Positions 1 to 12,346 of a stretch of DNA of 64,000 nt are shown piece after piece. The stretch is from NCBI GenBank assembly GCA_037974335.1, contig CM075760.1:44272103-44336102 (forward strand), read 5' to 3'. The DNA is from Prionace glauca (taxonomy: Eukaryota; Chordata; Chondrichthyes; Carcharhiniformes; Carcharhinidae). The position numbers were made by a program, and so were the translations under genes. How positions within the stretch are numbered: position 1 is the stretch's first letter; the number at the start of each line of letters is the position of its first letter. A model generated the notes under the pieces. That model was given only the letters and a program-made list of their open reading frames with translations, was not told the DNA's origin and ran no database searches.

Positions 1-339
1 ATAAATAGCTGGAGTTTAATATTCTGGCGATGTCACTGATTTTTGGAGCTGTAATATCCCTTTTTGAAAACACCTTCTGTGATCTTTCTCCTTAATTCAA
101 GAATCCTCAACAAGAACCTGTTCAACATAAAATTATGAACTTTACCTCAATCCTAAACTAATCTTTGATGCAAATCTGTGTGTGAATGATTCCTGATTAA
201 CAACTCCAATTAGAAAATGCTAATTAATCCTTGCTGATAATTCTGACTGATCCCTTCACGTCCGTTATGAAAATAAATTATGAAGGATCCTAAACAAATA
301 GTGAAATACTATATAGGCACAGTAAAAGTTTACATGAAA
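1..339. other. No recognisable feature
   Basis: AT-rich sequence with no convincing open reading frame or repeat that I recognise. Confidence 0.4.
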
Positions 340-1490
340 ACTTTAAGAATAAGCAGTGATATTGATGAAACTGGGAAGTTGCTGAGTTCAATCATTTCTG
401 GCACAGCAACAGCAATGTTGGTAAAGGTGAGACCCACAACAAAGATTGGTTTGAGATCCATTCAGCAGAGATGACACCTGCCATTGAAGCAAAAAATGAA
501 GCCTGTCTGATGGACAATATAAACCCAATAGCTGGAACATTGCATCAGTTGAAAGAAGTGTTGAAAATGGAGTTACGCTGTTAATAAACACTGGACAACC
601 CTACACCAGTAATTCCAAATTGCCTGTGATAATGAATATCTCTGCTGTGTTTGATGGAGTCAAGAAAGTGATGCTACTGACATCAAATTTGGCCCCTGAA
701 ATTTGCAGATGGTGATGTTTTCACCGACAGAAGTCCCGCTGGTTTGAAGTTTTAAAGTTTATTTTTTTGTCACAAATAGGCAAATGTTAACAGTGCAATG
801 AAGTTACTGTGAAAATACCCAAGATGCCACATTCCGGCACCTGTGCACCGAAAGAATTTCACATTGTGGGAGGAAACCGGCGCACCCGGAGGAAACCCAT
901 GTAGACACAGGGCGAACATGCAGATTCCGCACAGCCAGTGATCCAAGCCGAGAATCAAACCTGGATCCCTGCGCTGTGAGGCAGCAGTGCTAACCGCTGT
1001 GCCACTGAGCTGTACTGTGAGACAGATACCATGCAGTGTCTGTTTGATTCTCTTGCAGTTTCCTGTCTTGGTTGAGTTCAACAAGGAACTCTCATCATTT
1101 GAACTGGAAAAGGTCATTGGTTGCTGAGCAAGTAGAAAGGCTCCCAGCAAGGGTGGAATTCCAGCTGAACCGATCAAACACAAAGTCCCATCCATTGCCA
1201 CATCTTCACAGCCTCCGCCTCTTTTGGGTGTGAGACTGGTTCACAGGAGATATGTGACATGAAAATTTTCACAATATACAGAAACAGCAGTGACAGAGGA
1301 GATTGCAACAATCACAGGGACATCTCCCTCCTTAACATCACTGGGAAGGCCTTCACTAGAGTCATGTTTAAAAGACTTCAGCGCATTGCCGACTGAGTGT
1401 ATCCAGAATCACAGTGTGGTTTCTGTGCTGAAAGATCTGTAGTGAACATGATCTCCACACACCAGCTACAAGGGAAGTGAACAATTGCTA
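340..1490 (+). mobile_element. Non-CR1 LINE remnant (endonuclease-RT linker and RT start)
   Basis: Interrupted frames give pieces typical of a LINE polyprotein. Near 435-520 the translation reads NKDWFEIHSAEM, as in the linker before the reverse transcriptase of LINEs other than CR1. Near 1290-1450 it reads NKGDRGDCNNHRDISLLNIT and then YPESQCGFCAERS, which match the conserved RT entry motifs. A SINE (752-1014, opposite strand) is inserted between the two parts. The reading frame is broken, so the copy is dead. The remnant at 43990-44530 shows a C-terminal RT part of a similar kind. Clade (RTE-like or another) not resolved. Confidence 0.6.
752..1014 (-). repeat. tRNA-derived SINE (HE1-like), nested in LINE
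   Basis: On the minus strand the head contains a tRNA-like block (GTGGCACAGCGGTTAGCACT, then a TTTGATTC box-B-like site). The middle matches the sequence read elsewhere as a gene-free promoter-head plus core, and the tail ends in the TTCATTGCACTGTTAACAT motif followed by an A-rich stretch. It interrupts the LINE at 340-1490. Confidence 0.7.
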
Positions 1491-2186
1491 TTGAATCTAA
1501 AATGCTGCCAGTTCCTCTGTCTAGAAAAGTGAAATGTTCTAATTACTGAATGAAAGTAAACCTGAAAGTGAATCACAATTTATTTGTACAATTGGAAAAG
1601 GTGTGAAAATGTTTGGTTCCCTGGAAATCAACTTTAGCCGTGAGAGGGTCCACCCTCTTAACTCTATTGTCTAAGAAGGTTGAAGAGGTACCTTTTTTCA
1701 GTTTATTTTTTTCCTGAGTTGTAACAGTTATTTGGAAAGACACTTGAACAAAGACAAAAAAAAACTTTTGGGGCCAAATAAGATCGAAATGTGATAGGTT
1801 CATTTTTGATCTGAAAATCAATTTGACACGAATGTGCACACTTGTGAGCCCTTGCTTCACCCTTTTACAATCAGGCAGCACGGTGACAATTCAATCCAAA
1901 GATTCTGTTCTTGAAGATTTTATTTCATCCCATTTGTTGTCATTTAAAACAAAGTCCCTGAGAACAGGAGATCCTGAGCGTTACCCTCCGCAAACTGAAA
2001 CAACTGTCTGAACATCTGTCTCTGATCTCAATTACACCATTATGTGAGAGTCTAACTGGACAGTAAAGTTTCCGCAGTCTTCTGAAACAGAGAGAATGGG
2101 AAGCCCCATTTAGAATCAAAGGTGGAAAAAATTCACGCCAGTTATTGGGAATTGGAATAATTCACTCTGGGATTAGTTGAATGGAA
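1491..2186. other. Unassigned stretch
   Basis: AT-rich sequence with short open frames on both strands. I see no zinc-finger, V-domain or repeat signature strong enough to name. Confidence 0.35.
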
Positions 2187-2605
2187 CAAACAAACTGGAA
2201 GAATGAGGGGAGATCTCATTGAGACGTATAAGATGATGAATGGGATGGATAGGATAGAGGTGGAGAGACTCTTCCCGCTCAAAAAAGACAGTAGGACTAG
2301 GGGGCACAGCCTCAAGGTAAAGGGGAGGCGGTTTAGAACAGAGTTGAGGAGGAGCTTCTTCACTCAAAGGGTGGTGAATCTCTGGAATTCTCTGCCCGTT
2401 GAAGTGGTGGAGGCTGCCTCGCTAAATGTTTTTAAGAAACGGGTTGATGGGTTTTTGATAAGAGAAGGGATTAAGGGTTATGGGGAGAGGGCGGGAAAGT
2501 GGAACTGAGCCACGACAGATCAGCCATGATCTTATTGAATGGCGGGGCAGGCTCGAAGGGCCAGATGGCCTACTCCTGCTCCTATTTCTTATGTTCTTAT
2601 ATCCG
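2187..2605 (+). mobile_element. CR1 LINE, 3' end only
   Basis: Encodes the C-terminal RT tail of the main CR1 family here (MRGDLIETYKMMNGMDRIEV onward, ending GERAGKWN at 2508). The 3' untranslated tail follows and ends in TTCTTATG-type repeats near 2600. It is a 5'-truncated insertion like the other copies in the window. Confidence 0.85.
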
Positions 2606-2775
2606 CGTACATTCTAGTGGAAGTTAGGAAGTTAGTTTGAAGATGAGACAAGTAATTAATTGATAGTTTTCTCTTGGAGAGGTTTGTATTCTTGCTTATG
2701 AACTTAAAAACAAAACTGAATCTGATAGTTTCTTCCTTCAGGTAGTAGCCAGACTATCGGAACCACTCTCTTCTG

Positions 2776-3010
2776 TAAATGGTGTTTTTTTCTTCCATGT
2801 TCAAAATCCAATAATATTCAGGTTATGATAAACTAACAACTCTGTCAGATTTTGATGTGATGCTTGGATGGAATTCCCAACTGCAATACACCTCTTTCAA
2901 TTCCCTGTGAAGTTGATTTAAAACAGAAAAAAGAGAGTGAGCGAGAACCCACGAGAGAGATAAGCAAACATCTTCACATCGAGACCACCTTAATATCACT
3001 TGAAAATTTG
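2776..3010 (-). pseudogene. Orphan 5' exon and splice acceptor of a zinc-finger gene
   Basis: Aligns by eye with the 5' untranslated exon and upstream intron of the finger gene at 5231-6375 (compare 6245-6430). It holds the same TTCAAAATCCAATAATATTC-type block and the same acceptor region. The fingers that should lie on its left are absent; CR1 sequence (2187-2605) is there instead. Confidence 0.6.
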
Positions 3011-3067
3011 AGTGGACTGTCTTAGACAGCACTTGGACCCATTATTTTGGGATACCGGTGTGCGTGT

Positions 3068-3147
3068 GCAGATGTTTCTTGGATCAGGGGACACAGATTC
3101 AAGATAAGTGGCAGTAGGGGTAGAGGGGACATGAGAAAAAACTTCTC
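3068..3147 (+). repeat. LINE 3' fragment
   Basis: A short piece resembling the GHRFK region near the end of CR1-type RT (GGACACAGATTCAAGATAAG). It abuts the zinc-finger fragment on its right, so it probably marks an insertion or rearrangement breakpoint. Confidence 0.45.
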
Positions 3148-3445
3148 ACAGTTCAGGCATTTAAAAGGTTTCTCATTAGTGTGAACTCGCTGATGTTTCA
3201 GTAGGTGGGATGACTGAGTGAATCCCTTCCCCCACACACAGCAGGTAAATGGTTTCTCCCCAATGTGGATTCGCTGGTATTTCAGCAGATCAGATAACTG
3301 AATGAATCCATTCCCACAATCGGAGCAGGTAAATGATCTCTCCCCAGTGTGAACTCGCTGATGTATTATCAGGTGGGATGACTGAATCCCTTCCAACACA
3401 CAGAGCAGGTGAATGGCCTCTCCCCAGTGTGACCACTATTACATC
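3148..3445 (-). pseudogene. C2H2 zinc-finger fragment (about 3.5 fingers)
   Basis: The minus-strand frame reads four consecutive C2H2 units with HTGE-type linkers. Their order and helices (SSHLIIH, LSDLLKY, SSHLLKH, then the CLNCEKFF start) match fingers 4 to 7 of the neighbouring gene at 5231-6222, so this is a partial duplicate of it. One finger has CCVWG where C-x2-C is expected, which removes a zinc ligand. The left end runs into LINE sequence and the right end stops mid-finger. Non-functional. Confidence 0.85.
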
Positions 3446-3574
3446 ATAGCGGAGCCTTAGTGATGAAAACAGTTTTGTTCCAGATGCAGCAAATCCATTA
3501 CTGATAGATCTGGAATGAAAATAGTGGGAAAGAAACCATCCCAAGGTATTTCAGAGGACTTCAATAAAAAAAAT

Positions 3575-3882
3575 AGCATTAGTGGTTTGCATTGTTGCCT
3601 CACAGTACCAAGCCTTGGGTGACTATCTGTCAGGAGTTTGCACGTTCTCCGTACGTCTGCATAGGTTTCCTTTGGATGCTCCGGTTTCCTCCCATGTGCA
3701 GGTTAGGTAGATTGAATGTACTAAACTGCCCCCTTAGTGCCCCAAGCTGTGCAGGTTAGATGGATTAGAAATGGTAAATGCAGGGATAGGATGCGGGAGA
3801 GGTTCTGGGTAAGATTCTGTCAGAATGTTGGTACAGACTCGAGAAGCCAAATAGTCTTTTGTGCACTGTAGGGATTCTATGA
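3575..3882 (+). repeat. tRNA-derived SINE, worn
   Basis: Runs from a degraded tRNA-like head (TTGCATTGTTGCCTCACAG) through the GCACGTTCTCC and TTTCCTCC core to the GGATTAGAAATGGTAAATGC tail block, ending at TGTAGGGATTCTATGAG. Same family as 37828-38151, opposite strand. Confidence 0.65.
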
Positions 3883-4081
3883 GCGATAAGACTACAATAT
3901 TAGGATAGATGGGAAAAACCTGAATGGAGAGACAGATCTTGAATCAGGAGAGAGAGATGGACAGTTCTGAGAGGGAATTTCAGAGTTTTGCACCCAAACC
4001 CTGCCACCAATGGTGGAATAATTAAAATCAGGGATGCTCAAGAGGCCAGAATGAGAAGAGTGCAGATCTCTCGGGGCCAAG

Positions 4082-4290
4082 ATAAATTGCCCTTTAGTGT
4101 CTCAAGATGTGTACATTAGAGGAATTAGCAGAGTAAATACTTGGGGTTATGGGACAGGACTGGATGGGACTGCCTCTGTGTGTCAGGGGGATTGTGTGAG
4201 GTTACAAGGATAAGGCTTGCATGGGATTGTTAACAGTGCAAACTTGATGGGTCGAATGGCCTCCTTCTGCACTGAAGGGATGCTATGATT
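4082..4290 (+). repeat. SINE 3' half
   Basis: Matches the downstream half of the SINE family: AAATTGCCCTTTAGTGTC, a GGATTAGCAGAGTAAATA block and a terminal GGCCTCCTTCTGCACTG with a final CTATGATT. The tRNA-like head is missing. Confidence 0.65.
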
Positions 4291-5060
4291 TCAGAGAATT
4301 GTGAAATTGGAGATTACTGAAATCAGGAAGGATAAAGTCATGGAGGAATTCGTAAATAAGGATGTGAATTTTAAAATCGAGGCATGACTTGGCTTAAAGC
4401 CCATGTAGGTCAGTAAGCAAGGCAGGAGTGGGGGAAGATGGATAAATAGGATTTGGTGTGAGAAAGCAGATGGGCGGCAGAATTTTTTTGGATGACATCA
4501 GATTTTGATGTGGGGAGTGGAGTGAATGTGAGAGGCTGCTCAGAAATATATTGGAATCATCAAGACTAACGGTAACAGATGAGCTGGGGTGGGGTGGAGA
4601 CTGTAGACATTGTGGAGATTGAAATATTTGGAATCAGTGATGGGATGGATATGTGGTCACAAACTCATCCTGTTATTAAATCTGACACAATGGCCTGAAT
4701 TTTTCATCTGTTGGGTACACTCACATGGGAGTGCCTGGAAGCGGGTCCAATCAGCCCTGGAAATCGGTCTTGGAAAGTGATTTCATGCTGGCTGGCTGAT
4801 TAATGGGCAGTGTGAAACGTGCGCTGGGAAAGGCTCAGTGCTGCCGGGGAGGGAGGGAGGGAAGGGGATGGGAACCGAGAAAAGCAAGGGTGCTCTTGGC
4901 ATTTCCAATAACTTCATTCAAGGGGACAGCTGCTGTGGATCCTGTCTCACAGCTCGAGTCCTGTAAAAAAAATAAACTGCGATGGAGCTCCTCACACTTA
5001 TTGGAAGTGAGGATGGAGGAGACGGGGAGTGGGAGAACCCTTCAAAAGGAATTAACTTCT
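4291..5060. other. Unassigned, partly old repeat
   Basis: 4290-4640 has the look of an old interspersed repeat. 4803-5060 is moderately GC-rich with no recognised gene; it lies just past the 3' end of the minus-strand finger gene at 5231. Confidence 0.3.
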
Positions 5061-5230
5061 GTTAGTGATATTCAAAAGACGCAACACACTGTGTTTAACA
5101 CAAAGCTGATTTATTTGACTCTTATCCAGAATATTTACACCTGTAAGCGGCTGGTGTTTATTAACATCAGCAGAACCAGACTCCAGTGAGTGATATTCAG
5201 GTTATTAACAGCAAAACCCAATCACTATAG

Positions 5231-6375
<1,145 letters not shown>

Positions 6376-6514
6376 CTGTGAAATTGATTTAAAACAAAAA
6401 AACAGGAGTTAGAGAGAACCCACAAAAACACAAAGGCAGCTTGTGAAATTGAGCTGAATGAACCTGGTAATTTGTCTGACACTAGGAAAAAGTGACTATG
6501 AACAGTGCTGGATT

Positions 6515-6600
6515 ATCATAAAAACCCAACTGATTCACTAATGTCCTTCAGGGAAGGGAACGTACCACCGTGTCTGGGTCTGGACAGACTCAGGCCTCTA
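6515..6600 (+). repeat. Fragment of second SINE family
   Basis: Shares CATAAAAACCCAACTGATTC and CTAATGTCCTTCAGGGAAG with the copies near 23700, 45200 and 46050. Short and worn. Confidence 0.5.
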
Positions 6601-6639
6601 CATAAGGAGAGTACAAGACAGTGGGAGAGAATGGGGGGC

Positions 6640-7085
6640 AATGCAAGAGGTGAGGTTGTGCAGGGGGAGGTGCTGGTGATGGCGGGAGAGGAATTTTACA
6701 CATCTATAACTCAGCTGCAGCTTTGACAGAATCTCCCAAACCCTCAACTTCCACCAAGTGGAAGAACCAGGATCACAAGTGTGTACGAACATCTCTAAAT
6801 TCACCTTGAAGTCTCGCACATTTAGGGATTATCACAGTAACTTCATTGCAATGTTAATATCAGCCTACTCGTGACATGAATAAACAAACTTTTTAAAAAA
6901 CGTTAAACACATTTTCCTGACTGTCTGACATCAGTACTGGATGAACAGATATTTTATATATTGGGAAGACTGAAGCCATTGGGTTCAGTCTTTGCTACAA
7001 ATTTTACTCCCCAGCCACCAACTCCACCTCTCTCCCTGGTAATAGTCTGAGGCTGAACATGAATGTTCACAACCACAGTGACATA
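6640..7085 (-). repeat. Unclassified old repeat X
   Basis: Read on the minus strand, blocks here (GGTGAAATATGTCACTGTGG; TTGGGAGATTCTGTCAAAGC; ATAGATGTGTAAAATTCC) recur at 62580-63060, and one part at 11280-11420. A SINE-tail fragment (6826-6893) splits it. No coding capacity seen. Confidence 0.45.
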
Positions 7086-7440
7086 TTTCACCTCAAGAAT
7101 TAGGAGTAGGCCATTCGGTCCATTGGGTCTTTCACCTCTGTCAGTGTTTCAAGTCTGGATGACAACATTCCACTCACTTTCTTTATAATCTGCTGTACCT
7201 GCCTGCTACTTTTCTGTGACTGGTGAATGAGGACACCCAGATCCTTCTGCACTAGAGCATCCCGAAGTCTCTCCCCATTTAGATAATAAATCGCCTTCCC
7301 AACACTCCAGCCCAGGCAACATGTTGGTGACTCTCCTCTGCACTCTTTCTAGTACAATCACATCCTTCTCAGTGTTATGTTCTGTCCAATTCTGTCAGTT
7401 GATGTTTCTGAGATTCACCTTGGGACGCTCTCCTACATTA
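7086..7440 (-). repeat. Old CR1-type LINE fragment
   Basis: Contains the minus-strand signature of CR1-type RT ends: GAATTAGGAGTAGGCCATTC at one side, and CACCCAGATCCTTCTGCAC with CTCCTCTGCACTCTTTCTAG further on. Heavily diverged and rearranged. Confidence 0.55.
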
Positions 7441-7589
7441 AAGGTCCTACATTAAAGATCTAAATGAAAGTTAGTTTTAAATCACATTGTAACAGACTGG
7501 GGAAATCAGGATTAAAATAATATCTAGGTAAATGGAGTTTGGACACAGACCAGCTGTGACCGCAGTCAGTAAGAGAACAGGCTCAAGGG

Positions 7590-8215
7590 GGATAAATGAT
7601 TTCCTCCTGTTCCCAATAAACTTGGGCTCAAACACCAGCTGAAGAATGGAAAGTGATAGGAGAACTGGGGGGGGAAAGACATTTCACTAGAAACCAGCAG
7701 TGGAGCAGAGTTAGAGAGTGGGAGAGGCCTGGGGGGGGGGGGGGGGGGTCGCGGGGGGGGGGGGAGCAACACAGGAAATGGAGTAACTCATTCAGCCTTT
7801 TGAGTCTGTTCTGTCATTCAGTTAGACTCTGGCTGACCTGGCATCTTTCTGAACTTGAAGAACAAATACCTGAACAGTTAACTCCAGCTGGTTATAGGGT
7901 TATTAACAGCACAAACACACCACAGCTGAATGAAACACCAGCTGATAAATGGAAAGCCTGTTCCTGTACTGTACTTTTCTTTGTTCTTAACTGGAGAGAA
8001 GACATTACACCAGAATGCAGCGATGGAGCAGAGTTAAACAGTAGGAGAACCCTGTGGAGAGACTACTCAGGAAATGGAATAGGTTACTCAGCCCTTCAAG
8101 TCTGCCGTGTTATTCAAATAGACCCTGGTCAATCCATTAGTCTATCTGAACTTGAACAAATACCTGAATTGTTAACTCAAGCTGGTTACAGCAGTTACTA
8201 ACAGCAGCAGAAACA
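7590..8215. repeat. Local tandem duplication of about 300 bases
   Basis: Two adjacent copies. The blocks AACACCAGCTGA, GATGGAGCAGAGTTA-like, CTCAGCC[CT]TT and CTTGAACAAATACCTGAA each occur once in 7640-7920 and once in 7930-8215 in the same order. It lies in the 3' flank of the minus-strand finger gene at 8300. A G-run (7730-7765) interrupts the left copy. Confidence 0.65.
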
Positions 8216-8295
8216 CAAAAGAGTGAAAATAAAAATCAATCAATTATTTTCTGGTCAGTGCAAGATGAGATTACCTGTTCAATAACTGGGGAATC

Positions 8296-8760
8296 TGCCT
8301 CCAGAAGACTTGTGGACTCGCTGGTGTCTCATTAGGTTTTGTGACTGAGTGAATCTGTTCCCACATATAGAGCAGGTGAATGGCTTCTCCCCGGCGTGAA
8401 CTCACTGGTGCATCAGGAGATCAGATGAGTTTGTGAATCCCTTCCCACACACAGAGCAGGTGAAAGGCCTTTCCCCAGTGTGAGCACCCTTGTGTTTCAG
8501 CAGGTGAGATGAATTGCTGAATCCCTTCATACACACAGAGCATGTGAATGGCCGCTCCCCAGTGTGAAGTCGCTGATGAGTGCAAAGGTTGAACATTCAA
8601 CTAAAACTCTTCCCACACGCGGTGCAGATGAACAGAGTCTTCCCAGTGTGACTGCGCTGATGTGCTTCCAGCTAGGATGGAGAACTGAATTCCTTCCCAC
8701 ATTCTCCACATTTCCATGGGTTCTCTATGGTGCAGATGTCCTTGTGTCTCTCCAGGTTGA
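8296..8760 (-). pseudogene. Short decayed C2H2 zinc-finger gene
   Basis: Minus-strand host gene remnant. Two clean fingers read at 8410-8580 ([17 protein letters not shown] and [17 protein letters not shown]). The frame then meets TGA at 8402-8404, where the family has CGA in the HQR spacer. One more finger ([16 protein letters not shown]) follows the stop. Upstream, parts of one or two fingers (8590-8720, with the WKC-type first finger) are in different frames. Exon 1 and promoter would be the module at 9640-9960 on the right. Too short and interrupted to be functional. Confidence 0.75.
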
Positions 8761-8869
8761 ATCAGTTAATGTGTGTATATTTCAAATATCCTGTAAAATG
8801 AGTTTAGAAACATCATCATTGTCAGACAGGATCAAAATTCAGAAGACATTTCTACTTTTTGTGGAACAG

Positions 8870-9640
8870 TAAAGCAGTAAACCCTCATCCTGCACACTTT
8901 CCCTCCTCCCTGTCCTGCAACCAACTCCCTCACTGGCCAACCATCTTATATTTCAATGGACTGTCACGTGTTCGAGTCCAGTGTCCCAAGCTGCATGGCA
9001 TATGGGTGCTGTATGGCATATGGGTGTAAGATGGATCTGTACAGCACCCTCTTCCAACTGTTCTGGCTGCCAACAAGCCCCTGCCCACCCACACATTTCC
9101 AGCAGCACCGCACACAATACTGTCACCTGCTCCAACAGACACATGAAGGATGTCCTTTCATTTTCTTTGAGCGAGTTGCTCTGCTTGGCAAACCCAGTAT
9201 GAAATATCTTCACAGATCTTTTTTCCCACCCTCTGTTCTGCCTGGGTTCAGTTCTCTTTTGTAAAGAGTGAAAATAAAAACCAATCAATTATTTTCTCTC
9301 CTGGTCACTACAGGGAGTTTCTTATTGGGGATGTTGGGTCCTCCAGCGGGTGTTTGTGAATCCTCCCAGAGTTTCCTTCCTTCCCGGAGATCAGAGTCCT
9401 CATTGATTTGAGGCCAAAGTGTAACCTCTTATTTACTGTCCCCCTCCCCCATCCTCTGATGTGAACCATCCTCCAGTGGCTGAGCCAGGATGGGGTCGTT
9501 AACCTGGGCCTGTTCCCGGGAGGGAGGGAGGGAGAAGCCTCGCAGCTGCAAACCAGGGAGCTGACAATGATTCTGAAGAGTTTGCGGATCCACAAAGTGT
9601 TTCCAGACCCGCCCAGCCACCGCCTAACGCTGACTCCGCT
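8870..9640. other. Presumed intron / upstream of finger gene
   Basis: No repeat signature I can name. 8990-9030 holds a short direct repeat (GGCATATGGGTG twice). 9300-9640 becomes GC-richer towards the promoter block. Confidence 0.35.
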
Positions 9641-9960
9641 TCTCCGGGACAATGGACTCTCACTCCCCAGGCGAACAAATGAAATGCGCATGCTCCACAT
9701 TCAGACCGAGTGTCCAACCGCATCAGCCGGACTGCGCATGTCCCAGATCGCAAGGCCCCTGGGGAGAGTGATTGACAGCAGCTCCGGACCAATAGGAGGA
9801 GGGGGCGGATCTGGAGGACTTCAGTGGAGCAGCTGGTCCTCCAACCAATCAGGGTGAAAGAGGGGCTTCGACTGAAGCATGCGCAGTACGTGTAATGGCG
9901 ACAGCGATTGCTTATTACCTAGGATCTGTAATTTGTAAGCGGAAAATCGCCGATCGATGG
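9640..9960. promoter_or_regulatory. Promoter module 1, probably bidirectional
   Basis: GC-rich block with CCAAT boxes at 9789-9793 and 9845-9849, a GGGGGCGG GC box between them, and several NRF1-like GCGCATG / GCATGCGC sites (about 9686, 9735, 9878). It lies between the minus-strand finger gene at 8296-8760 and the plus-strand one at 11842-12710, and shares the CCTCCAACCAATCAGGGTG layout of the other promoter copies. Confidence 0.65.
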
Positions 9961-10489
9961 GTACAATGGAACGGGCGAATGGACGGGAGGGTTTCATAAA
10001 CAGTTGTGCGATTTGTAAACACCCCCCAAAATTATCCGGTTACTCCATTTGCATCGAGCGGGTCAAAGATCCCTGAGATCGGCCCATGAGTTAACGACCT
10101 CCATCTTTATTGAGGGCAATGTGCGGCGGTGCGCATGGATGATCGCCATCTTTGTAAGGGGCAAGATTGTCAATGAGTGGGAGGAGCTTGTTCTCCATTG
10201 TTCAGAATGGAGACAACGTGTCTATCAAACTGCATCAACCCTCTGAGTCCCAATGTCTTATTGATGAGTCAGAGAGGTGACAGAGAAGGAAAGAAACTAC
10301 AAGATGTTTTCTAAATATTTTAAGGGTAAGAAGATAATCAGGGAAAAAGTAAGTTAGTAGGTTAGGAATCAATTGCCCATTCAGCAGCCTGGACGTGGAG
10401 CCAGAAGATGTATTTGAAGTATTAAATAAATATTTTGTATGAATGTTCACTGTGTGGAAGGACAATGTAGGTACAGAAAGCAGGGACAG
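9961..10489. other. Unassigned, downstream of promoter 1
   Basis: Likely first exon and intron of the plus-strand finger gene, but no clear donor site could be chosen. An ATTTGCAT octamer occurs at 10047-10054, probably by chance. Confidence 0.3.
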
Positions 10490-11280
10490 TTGTGTGATAG
10501 AATTGAACAGATTGTGATTGGTGGTATGGTAAATAGCGAGGAAGACAACCTTATATTACAGGGTCAAAGAAACAGACTGGTCAGATGGGAGGAACAGTGG
10601 CAAATGGAATTTAACCCGGAAAAGCATGAAGTGATGAATTTTGGGAAGAGGGCAAGGCTAGGGAATACAGAGACCAGAGGGATATTGTGGAGCATTCCCA
10701 ATTATCACTGAAGGCAGTAGGACAGGGAGATAAGGTGGTTATGATGGCACAATTCGGGTCCTGTGCGCTGTTCTGTTTTGAACCCTTTAGGAAAGATGTG
10801 ATTGCACCAGAGACAGTGCAGAGGAGGTTCACCAGGATGTTGCCTGGGCTGGACCATTTCAACTACGAAGAGAGGCTGGTTAGGCTGGTTGCTTTCCCTG
10901 GAGCAGAAAAGGCTGAGAGGCGACCTGACTGAGGTGTACAAGATTATCAGGAAAATAGATCAAGTGAATTGGAAGGAACTTTTCCCTTTGTAGTAGGGTC
11001 AATAATCAGGGGGATAGATTTAAGTTAAGGGGCAGGAGATTTAGAGTGGAATGAAGGAAACAACTTTCACTCAGAGGGTGGTGGGAATCTGGAACTCACT
11101 GTCTTGAAAGAGGCAGGAATCCTTATATTATGTAACAAGCATTTAGAAGAGCATGTGAAACACCAAGATTATGAACCAATTGCTCAAAAATGGGATTAGG
11201 ATAGATAGTTAATGGCTGGCACAGACATGATGGGACAAAGGGCCTCTTTATTCATTGTAAAACTCTATGACTCTACATGG
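10490..11280 (+). mobile_element. CR1-type LINE 3' fragment, diverged
   Basis: Broken frames give QMEFNPEKHEVMNFGKRARL and, after a gap, TVQRRFTRMLPGLDHFNYEE and KRLRGDLTEVYKII, all from the C-terminal part of CR1-clade RT. It ends in GGGCCTCTTTATTCATTGT and CTCTATGACTCT. A family distinct from the TTCTTATG-tailed copies. Confidence 0.75.
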
Positions 11281-11420
11281 AGGGAATTTCTGTTTATCCA
11301 GTACAGAATGCCAGATAAATCAGGGTGACTTGAAGGGAATTTTGGAGGGATGATGTTCATCTACAACTACTTCCCTGGTCCTCCTTTGTGGCGGACGTTG
11401 GTTTATTTGTAAGTAAACAA
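11281..11420 (+). repeat. Repeat X fragment
   Basis: GATGATGTTCATCTACAACT and the preceding CAGATAAATCAGGGTGA match the order found at 62850-62940. Confidence 0.4.
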
Positions 11421-11668
11421 AATTTCCTTCCATCATCCAATGCCATTCCACTTCTCTCCCCTCCCATAAAGAAAAGCCTGGTGTAAACCAGACAAAGTGA
11501 TTGGTTCCTCTACCAATGAACCAGCTGAGCTTTTCACAACAATGTCAGTTTTCATGCTCACATTTTCCTAGTGCCTGTCCCACAGATTGCCAAATTTGGT
11601 AAGTTCATTTTCACAGCCTGCTTCAGTGGCTTGTCTCTCATTCCCTTTTCTCTGTTTTGAATCAATTT

Positions 11669-11824
11669 GTAGTCATGATGTGGGAATGCCGGTGTTGGAC
11701 TGGCGTAAACACAGTAAAAAGTCTGACAACACCAGGTTTTAGTCCAACCAATTTATTTGTTAATACTCATATGTATTATCAAATAAATCGGTTGGACTAA
11801 AACCTGGTGTTGTCAGACTTTTTA
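11669..11824. mobile_element. Penelope-like element end, short inverted dimer
   Basis: A palindrome of two opposed element ends: AAAAAGTCTGACAACACCAG on the left and its complement on the right, around a centre near 11770. It is flanked by a 12-base target-site duplication, TTGAATCAATTT (11657-11668 and 11825-11836). The insertion split the pyrimidine tract of the splice acceptor whose CAG is at 11839-11841. Confidence 0.75.
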
Positions 11825-12071
11825 TTGAATCAATTTCACAGGGCAATTGGAAGGAAGGATTTGCAGTTGGAAAACTCAAACTAAATATCACGTCAGAATC
11901 TGATGGAGTCACCCAATTTATCAAAATCTGAAATCATTGGATTATAAATGTGGAAGGATAAAGTACATTCACTGTGGGGAGAGGCTTATGGGCATTCTGT
12001 GTGTGGATGAGGTTTCATCTGATTGTAGAACTTGGAGAGACACCCATACCATGGAGAAACTGTGGAAATGT

Positions 12072-12222
12072 ACATAAGAACATAAGAAATAGGAGCAGGA
12101 GTAGGTCATCTAGCCCTTCAAGCCTGCCCCGCCACTTAATAAGATCATGGCTGATCTGAAGTGGATCAGTTCCACTTTCCCACCTTCTCCCCATAACCCT
12201 TAATTCCCTTGTCTATCAGAAA
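12072..12222 (-). mobile_element. CR1 3' end inserted in zinc-finger exon
   Basis: Begins with the complement of the TTCTTATG tail, then GGAGCAGGAGTAGGTCATCT and CCCCATAACCCTTAATTCCC. About 150 bases, antisense to the host gene, 5'-truncated within the 3' untranslated part or the last codons. Confidence 0.85.
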
Positions 12223-12346
12223 ATTTAAGCACTGTGGGAAGGGATTCAGTTACTCAGTTATGCTGGGAACTCATCAATACATTCACAATGGCGAGGAGCC
12301 ATTTGCCTGCACCAAATGTGGGAAGAGCTTTGCAAATTCAACCAAA

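Noticed and set aside
1823-2011. Possible third V-like exon (QSGSTVTIQSKDSV)
   Set aside because: No core cysteine pair, tryptophan, leader or recombination signal could be placed.
10047-10054. ATTTGCAT octamer as an immunoglobulin/TCR promoter
   Set aside because: No V segment lies next to it; it sits by a finger-gene promoter. A single 8-base match is expected by chance in this length.
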